Source: Clostridiales bacterium
Lineage (GTDB): Bacteria > Bacillota > Clostridia > Lachnospirales > WQUN01
NCBI GenBank assembly: GCA_031263155.1
Contig: JAISGK010000078.1
Span: 23,565 to 87,564, forward strand
Direction: 5' to 3'
Length of the DNA stretch: 64,000 bases
Positions within the stretch are counted from its first letter, which is position 1, and every line of letters starts with the position of its first letter. This document shows, piece after piece, positions 59,536 to 64,000 of the stretch. Both the position numbers and the translations under genes were made by a program. The notes beneath the pieces were generated by a model. It had not been told where the DNA came from. It did not search any database and was given only the letters and a program-made list of their open reading frames with translations.

Positions 59536-60273
59536 TCAGTTATTGTCAGCATCGTTATCTTGCGGGGGCACACGATGATCAATGGTTGACGAGATGGATT
59601 TTTTCTTGCCGGAAACAACAATCATGTACAGCGCAAACAAAAGTATTCCCAACGGTATAATAGCCCTGAAAGCTCTATTTACATAGTAACCGTTAAAGAA
59701 CATCGAGCCGAGATTGCCAACGAACGCAAAGCCTAGCAACGCGATAGCAAATAGTATGATAATCATCTTGTGCTCTTTTATAAAACCCGTTATGTCGTCT
59801 ACATTGTCGGGCACTTCCACACCTGCTTCGATGAGTCGGCGAATACGATAGCCGTCAAAGAAACTGGCAAACCAAATAACGGTAATCGCGATGCCAAAAA
59901 ACGGCTCCTCAAATATAGCGGTTAAATAAGATGACATAAAGAAACTTACCATTATAAACAAGCCCCGTTTGATAAGCCCTTCATACATGTAATTGAGCCC
60001 AGGCAAAAACGAGAAGATAAACAGCAGCCCGGCGTTCACGCGCTTGTGCGGATACGGGGCGTAAGGCGGGTAAATAGGACGCGGCGGGACGTCATGCGCC
60101 TGGTGCGAATGAACATGCCCATGGGGCGCGTGCTCCTGGCTCCATTTTTTTTGCAGACAGGGGATACAAAAGTGGCGTCCGCCAACCTCCGCTGTGCATT
60201 CTTCACAAAGCCAGTCTCCACATTCCCCACATGTGTTCACTGCCGTTCTGGTTGGGTGATTTCTACAATTCAT
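59536..60273 (-). CDS. B-box zinc-finger membrane protein
   Basis: 245-aa protein. The N-terminal 40 residues are a B-box type zinc finger (CRNHPTRTAVNTCGECGDWL and CEECTAEVGGRHFCIPC), then a His/Pro-rich linker (about 48-75) and four or five membrane segments (about 78-225). Such proteins are common in Bacillota, role unknown. RBS AAAGGGAG. Confidence 0.85.
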   Translation of the reverse strand: MNCRNHPTRTAVNTCGECGDWLCEECTAEVGGRHFCIPCLQKKWSQEHAPHGHVHSHQAHDVPPRPIYPPYAPYPHKRVNAGLLFIFSFLPGLNYMYEGLIKRGLFIMVSFFMSSYLTAIFEEPFFGIAITVIWFASFFDGYRIRRLIEAGVEVPDNVDDITGFIKEHKMIIILFAIALLGFAFVGNLGSMFFNGYYVNRAFRAIIPLGILLFALYMIVVSGKKKSISSTIDHRVPPQDNDADNN

Positions 60274-60408
60274 AAATAACTCCCTTTCATTTTTTTGTTT
60301 TCACGAGCATATATACGGTGATGTTCAAAAAAGGTTTATGCTCTTCTATAAAGTTTGGCGCAATCGAACTGGCAGTTTATCTTGAATATCGTAAATGAAA
60401 TTTCTTTA

Positions 60409-60437
60409 TTGACACGGAGCTTAATCTGTGCCAATAT
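60409..60437 (+). promoter_or_regulatory. Promoter of the ECF operon
   Basis: TTGACA (60409-60414), 17-nt spacer, CAATAT (60432-60437). GACACGG and CTGTGCC in the -35/spacer region form a loose inverted repeat. Confidence 0.55.
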
Positions 60438-60491
60438 CTAAATGATATAAAAGTTATATGTTTTGTATGAAGTTATTTAGGAGGCAAAGCC

Positions 60492-60596
60492 ATGACACGC
60501 GCTAACTGCAACAATTTCAATAGGGAGATGTGTCGCACACCCGCTTGTATGCAGATGTGTATGTCTCGTTGTGCGCGTAAAGAACGACGGGCTTGA
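60492..60596 (+). CDS. Cysteine-rich 34-aa peptide upstream of the ECF operon
   Basis: Small ORF with AGGAGG 7 nt before the ATG. It encodes 34 aa with five Cys, in a C-x7-C-x4-C-x3-C-x3-C pattern, and a basic tail (ARKERRA). It begins the same transcript as the ECF genes, whose first start is 32 nt after its stop. It may be a metal-binding peptide or a regulatory leader peptide. No family known to me. Confidence 0.55.
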   Translation: MTRANCNNFNREMCRTPACMQMCMSRCARKERRA

Positions 60597-60627
60597 ATCC
60601 TATCGAAAATTAAAGGGGGCTTTCCAA

Positions 60628-61167
60628 ATGTTCAGATTTTCCATCAAACAGCTTGTCGCAACAGCGATAAGCGCAGCGTTATTTTTTCTGCTTGCGAGGT
60701 TTCTATCGATTCCTGTTTTCGCAAACACAAGCCTAACGCTCCAATACGCTGTACTTGGGTTCTTCGCGGCGGTGTTTGGACCAATTACCGGGTTGCTCGC
60801 GGGTCTTATCGGCCATGCGCTCACAGATTTGACATTCGGTTACGGCATCTGGTGGAGTTGGGTTATCGCATCCGCGCTCGTAGGATTTGCTTCCGGGTTC
60901 CTGCTTTTTAAAGTGAAAATCGAAGAGGGTGAACTGGGTAAGCGTGGAATACTGCAATTTATCATCGGAAGCCTGATAATCCACCTTGTCGCTTGGGGCG
61001 TAGTCGCGCCCTTGCTTGATATACTGATCTACGCCGAGCCTGCTGATAAGGTGTTTGTGCAAGGATTGATAGCGGGTGTGGGTGACTTTGCGTTCACGGC
61101 AATTGTCGGTACGCTGCTGCTGGTTGGTTACGCCAAAACGCGTGTCAAGAGCGGCAGTCTTGAATAG
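60628..61167 (+). CDS. ECF transporter S component, UPF0397 type
   Basis: 179-aa membrane protein with five or six hydrophobic segments. SIKQLVATAISAALFFLLAR, TSLTLQYAVLGFFAAVFGP, HALTDLTFGYGIWWSWVIAS are close to the UPF0397 consensus. It binds the (unknown) vitamin or cofactor substrate of a dedicated ECF importer. RBS AAAGGGGG. The ATPase gene starts inside its last codons. Confidence 0.93.
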   Translation: MFRFSIKQLVATAISAALFFLLARFLSIPVFANTSLTLQYAVLGFFAAVFGPITGLLAGLIGHALTDLTFGYGIWWSWVIASALVGFASGFLLFKVKIEEGELGKRGILQFIIGSLIIHLVAWGVVAPLLDILIYAEPADKVFVQGLIAGVGDFAFTAIVGTLLLVGYAKTRVKSGSLE

Positions 61168-62878
61168 CCCAGCTATTAAATTTACGAAATTCGGGTTTCG
61201 TTACCGTACTCAAAAAAATCCAACGCTGTACGACATAAACCTCGAGATACAATCGGGTGAAAAGATACTTATAACGGGCCCGTCAGGCAGCGGCAAGAGT
61301 ACGCTCGGCAGTTGCCTGAACGGGCTAATCCCGTTTAACTATCCCGGCGAAGTAACGGGTGAATTGCTTATCGGCGCCAGAAAGCCGGAGAGTATTTTCA
61401 AGCTGTCTGAAACTGTTGGGACAGTATTGCAGGACACGGACGCACAGTTTGTCGGATTAACAAGCGGTGAGGATATAGCGTTCGCGCTTGAAAATAGAAA
61501 TGTGGCGCAGGAATCTATGAAACAACGTGTAATTGAAGCAGCAAAAATGGTTGGTGCGGAGAATTATCTCACACGTTCGCCTTTTAACCTTTCGGGAGGG
61601 CAGAAACAACGTGTGGGCATGGCGGGTGTTATGGTTGGTAACGCGCCTGTTTTGCTGTTCGATGAGCCGCTTGCCGCGCTTGATCCGTTGACAGGCAAGA
61701 CTGCCGTTGCGTTGATAGATGATATCTCAAAACAAACAGGCGCTACGATTATTATTATCGAACACCGTTTTGAGGATGTGCTATACAGGCATATCGACCG
61801 CGTCATTTTGATGAACGATGGACGTATCATCGCCGTTATGCCGCCGGGTGAAATGGTGTGTTCAGGACTGTTGGAAGAGTGCGGTGTTCGTGAACCACTT
61901 TACTTCACCGCCCTTAAATATGCCGGAGTAAAGATAACGCCGGATAAATGCCCCGGGCGGCTGGATACGCTTATTTTGGAAGAATCGGACAAAGCAAGGG
62001 TACGCGAATACGCGTCCACGCCCGGACTTTTGCAAACAACGTTGGATGAAACACCTTTGCTTGAAGTCAAAAACCTGTCATTTGCCTATGAAAAGGGGCA
62101 AGCCGTGCTGTCAGACGTCAACATAAAGTTAGCGCAAGGCGAAATGACCGCGATAATAGGCGCGAACGGCGCAGGGAAATCCTCGTTCGCCAAAATACTT
62201 GTGGGGTTTGAGAAGGAATCAGACGGAAGTATTATATACAATGGTAAAGATTTTACAGACAAAACAATACCTGAACGCGCTGAAAAAATCGGATATATTA
62301 TGCAAAATCCCAATCAAATGCTGTGCAAGCCTATGGTGTATGACGAGGTCGCGCTTGGTCTGCGGGCAAGAGGCGTTTCCGAATCCAACACGAGGAAGCG
62401 AGTGGAGAAAACGCTTGAAATATGTGGACTTTCGCGATTTTTGTCTTGGCCGGTTTCCGCTCTCAGCTATGGGCAGAAAAAGCGTGTAACAATCGCCGAC
62501 GCACTAATACTTGAACCTGAAATCCTGATAATGGACGAACCGACAGCAGGGCAGGACTGGCGCAACTATACGCGTATATTGGACTTTTTGAAAGAATTGA
62601 ACACCGAGCGCGGCATAACCGTTTTGATGATAACCCATGATATGCACCTGTGCTTGGAGTACGCAAGGCGCGCGCTCGTATTCGCGGGTGGACGGCTTCT
62701 TTGTGACGCGCCGCCTGCCGACGCGCTCTCTGACCCAAATATTACAATACACGCGAATCTGAAAGAAACAAGTTTGTTTGATCTTGCGCAGCTTGCGGGT
62801 TGTACCGATAAAACCACGCTTACGCGGGTTTTTATCAGGGAGAAAAGGAGAAATCATGACAGTATTCGGGTACATTGA
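61160..62878 (+). CDS. ECF transporter double ATPase (EcfA-EcfA' fusion)
   Basis: 572-aa protein with two ABC ATPase domains. First: Walker A GPSGSGKST, signature LSGGQKQRVGMAG, Walker B VLLFDEPLAALDP. Second: Walker A GANGAGKSS, signature YGQKKRVTIAD (leading Ser present in ALSYGQ), Walker B ILIMDEPTAGQD. It energises the S/T components on either side. The start is set at TTG 61160, where similarity to the family begins (NSPAIKFTKFGFRY); the frame is open back to 61076 but that is inside the S-component gene. The exact start is unsure. Confidence 0.93.
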   Translation: MNSPAIKFTKFGFRYRTQKNPTLYDINLEIQSGEKILITGPSGSGKSTLGSCLNGLIPFNYPGEVTGELLIGARKPESIFKLSETVGTVLQDTDAQFVGLTSGEDIAFALENRNVAQESMKQRVIEAAKMVGAENYLTRSPFNLSGGQKQRVGMAGVMVGNAPVLLFDEPLAALDPLTGKTAVALIDDISKQTGATIIIIEHRFEDVLYRHIDRVILMNDGRIIAVMPPGEMVCSGLLEECGVREPLYFTALKYAGVKITPDKCPGRLDTLILEESDKARVREYASTPGLLQTTLDETPLLEVKNLSFAYEKGQAVLSDVNIKLAQGEMTAIIGANGAGKSSFAKILVGFEKESDGSIIYNGKDFTDKTIPERAEKIGYIMQNPNQMLCKPMVYDEVALGLRARGVSESNTRKRVEKTLEICGLSRFLSWPVSALSYGQKKRVTIADALILEPEILIMDEPTAGQDWRNYTRILDFLKELNTERGITVLMITHDMHLCLEYARRALVFAGGRLLCDAPPADALSDPNITIHANLKETSLFDLAQLAGCTDKTTLTRVFIREKRRNHDSIRVH

Positions 62879-63677
62879 CAAAAAATCGCCGATACACACA
62901 CTGACGGGCGCGACAAAGTTGATTATGACGTTGTTACTCAGCATTGCGTCCATGATAACTTACGACACGCGTTTTCTTGCGGCGGTGATTATCACGTCAT
63001 GCGTATTATTTGCGCTGTCGAGAGTGAGTTTAGGCGAAATCAAAATCATCCTTTCTTTGATTGTTGTCTTTTTACTCATAAACAACATTATCATTTTCTT
63101 ATTTTCACCGGATCAAGGAACACTCGTCTATGGAACGCGGCATGAACTATTTCGCATCGCCGAAAGATATTCGGTAACGCAGGAACAGCTATTCTACCAA
63201 ATTAACGTAACTTTGAAATACTTTGCGATTGTTCCTGCCGCAATTGTGTTTTTCCTGACAACCGAACCCGGCGAGTTCGCAGCGTCGCTGAACACACTGA
63301 AAGTAAACTATAAGGCAGCGTATGCCGTAAGCCTTGCAATGCGGTACATACCCGAAGTACAGCGTTCTTATCATGAAATTTCGCAGGCTCAGCAGGCGCG
63401 TGGGATTGACATATCAAAGAAAGCGCCGTTAAAAAAACGAATGGCAGGAGCGGTCGCTATTGTTTTTCCGCTTGTATTTTCTAGTATGGATAAGATTCAA
63501 ACAGTGGCTAACGCGTTAGAACTGCGTGGATTCGGTCACGAAAAAACGCGTAGCTGGTACGCGCATCGCAGGTTCAAGGTCGGCGACATAGCGGTAATTG
63601 TATTGAGTGTGGCCGCTGTTGCGTGGAGCGTAATAACACTTGCTATAAATGGCGGCAGATTCTATAACCCTTTTTGA
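62856..63677 (+). CDS. ECF transporter T component
   Basis: 273-aa membrane scaffold linking S component and ATPases. Five hydrophobic segments and the two coupling motifs typical of EcfT/CbiQ: a first region near AMRYIPEVQRSYHEISQAQQARG and the second near NALELRGFG (A-R-G pattern). Start at 62856 has AAAGGAG 5 nt upstream and overlaps the ATPase gene by 23 nt. Last gene of the operon. Confidence 0.92.
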   Translation: MTVFGYIDKKSPIHTLTGATKLIMTLLLSIASMITYDTRFLAAVIITSCVLFALSRVSLGEIKIILSLIVVFLLINNIIIFLFSPDQGTLVYGTRHELFRIAERYSVTQEQLFYQINVTLKYFAIVPAAIVFFLTTEPGEFAASLNTLKVNYKAAYAVSLAMRYIPEVQRSYHEISQAQQARGIDISKKAPLKKRMAGAVAIVFPLVFSSMDKIQTVANALELRGFGHEKTRSWYAHRRFKVGDIAVIVLSVAAVAWSVITLAINGGRFYNPF

Positions 63678-63819
63678 GACAGGCAGCTTGTAATGAGTAA
63701 ATCTTGGCATTTGAGATAGGACAACTAAACTTGCATTATCACCAAGGTTTTGTTGTTGGAGGTGTTGAGGTATAGCAAGCTGAAATCTGTATAAATGTGT
63801 ATTAAATTACAGAAATTAG

Positions 63820-63848
63820 TTGAATATTGTGGAGTGACATGGTAAGAT
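63820..63848 (+). promoter_or_regulatory. Promoter of the IS607-type transposase
   Basis: TTGAAT (63820-63825), 17-nt spacer, TAAGAT (63843-63848). Confidence 0.55.
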
Positions 63849-63866
63849 ATTCAAGGGGTGCTTGCC

Positions 63867-64000
63867 ATGTCAAGATACTACACTCCAAGACAGGCTTCGA
63901 ATATACTTGGGGTTCGCGTGGAAACCCTGCGGCAGTGGGATAGGGAAGGAAAGATTAAAACCATACGCACAGCGGGGCAAACACGCCTTTACGATATTTC
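63867..64000 (+). CDS. IS607 family serine transposase TnpA (3' end beyond window)
   Basis: The visible 44 codons are the MerR-like DNA-binding start of IS607 TnpA: YYTPRQASNILGVRVETLRQ, then WDREGKIKTIRTAGQTRLYD. The serine-recombinase domain would follow outside the window, and IS607 elements usually carry tnpB as a second gene. RBS CAAGGGGTG. A plain MerR regulator is less likely given the WDREGKIKTIRT motif. Confidence 0.82.
   Translation, partial: MSRYYTPRQASNILGVRVETLRQWDREGKIKTIRTAGQTRLYDI

Noticed and set aside
61076..61159. Longer N-terminus for the ECF double ATPase
   Set aside because: The extra residues are an out-of-frame reading of the S-component gene and do not resemble the family; similarity starts at about 61160.
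63867..64000. MerR family regulator
   Set aside because: The short HTH followed by WDREGKIKTIRT is the IS607 TnpA pattern; a MerR regulator would normally start with a different wing sequence. Not fully excluded because the gene is cut.

Overview
The window looks like chromosomal DNA of an anaerobic, endospore-forming member of the Bacillota (Clostridia). Evidence: strong GGAGG-type ribosome binding sites with frequent TTG and GTG starts; sigma-A promoters of TTGACA-17-TATAAT type; sporulation genes (SpoIVFB-type protease, CwlD-type amidase, a SipL-like SPOCS/LysM protein, a TepA-like ClpP relative); Veg; a pyruvate kinase with the extra C-terminal PEP-utiliser domain; rubredoxin and a ferredoxin-fused aldo/keto reductase. 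No species can be named from the sequence alone.

Layout. 1-3.4 kb: end of an oligopeptide ABC importer operon. 3.4-5.8 kb: HtrA protease, HIT protein, tRNA-Gly and tRNA-Gln. 5.9-9 kb: a divergent surface/coat-like cluster (a beta-helix adhesin-like protein against a small beta-sandwich protein plus a protein with 31% cysteine), with sigma-K-like promoters in both directions. 9.1-11.6 kb: TetR-controlled drug-efflux type ABC transporter. 12-18.4 kb: nucleotide kinase-like protein, SpoIVFB pair, Fe-S aldo/keto reductase, CorA, asparagine synthetase. 18.6-24.4 kb: CheW, then an accessory region full of gene debris (a phosphotransferase-kinase fusion, GNAT, VOC, an orphan MNT nucleotidyltransferase, broken copies of one repeated gene tail, a truncated PIN toxin with its antitoxin and a fragment of a second antitoxin). 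24.4-31.8 kb: purine-type permease, then a hom-thrB-lysC-asd-pncB operon with a clear promoter and terminator. 31.9-37.7 kb: tRNA-Arg, thioredoxin reductase, RibU-like ECF component, CwlD, RNase Z, LTA-synthase-like protein. 37.9-44.5 kb: AddA with an unknown upstream partner, and a clostripain-family protein. 44.6-48.8 kb: a fucose-isomerase-like enzyme, a 130-bp inverted-repeat element, then a two-gene encapsulin system. 48.8-55 kb: SpoU-type RNA methyltransferase, rubredoxin, pyruvate kinase, DnaE. 55-60.3 kb: small Zn-ribbon-like protein, SipL-like protein, Veg, HAD phosphatase, TepA-like protease, B-box membrane protein. 60.4-63.7 kb: a tiny cysteine-rich peptide and an ECF transporter operon. 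63.8 kb to the end: the start of an IS607-type serine transposase.

The most notable system is at 46422-48684. A family 2A (SrpI-type) encapsulin shell gene overlaps by 14 nt a SufS-like cysteine desulfurase that carries a short N-terminal extension. From what is known of family 2A, this is a protein nanocompartment with the desulfurase as cargo, here in a spore-forming anaerobe and with an unusually short targeting region. Other points of interest are the sigma-K-like divergent coat cluster, the cysteine-rich repeat protein, short palindromic or tandem-repeat insertions inside addA, dnaE and the RNA methyltransferase gene, and the debris region at 19-24 kb.
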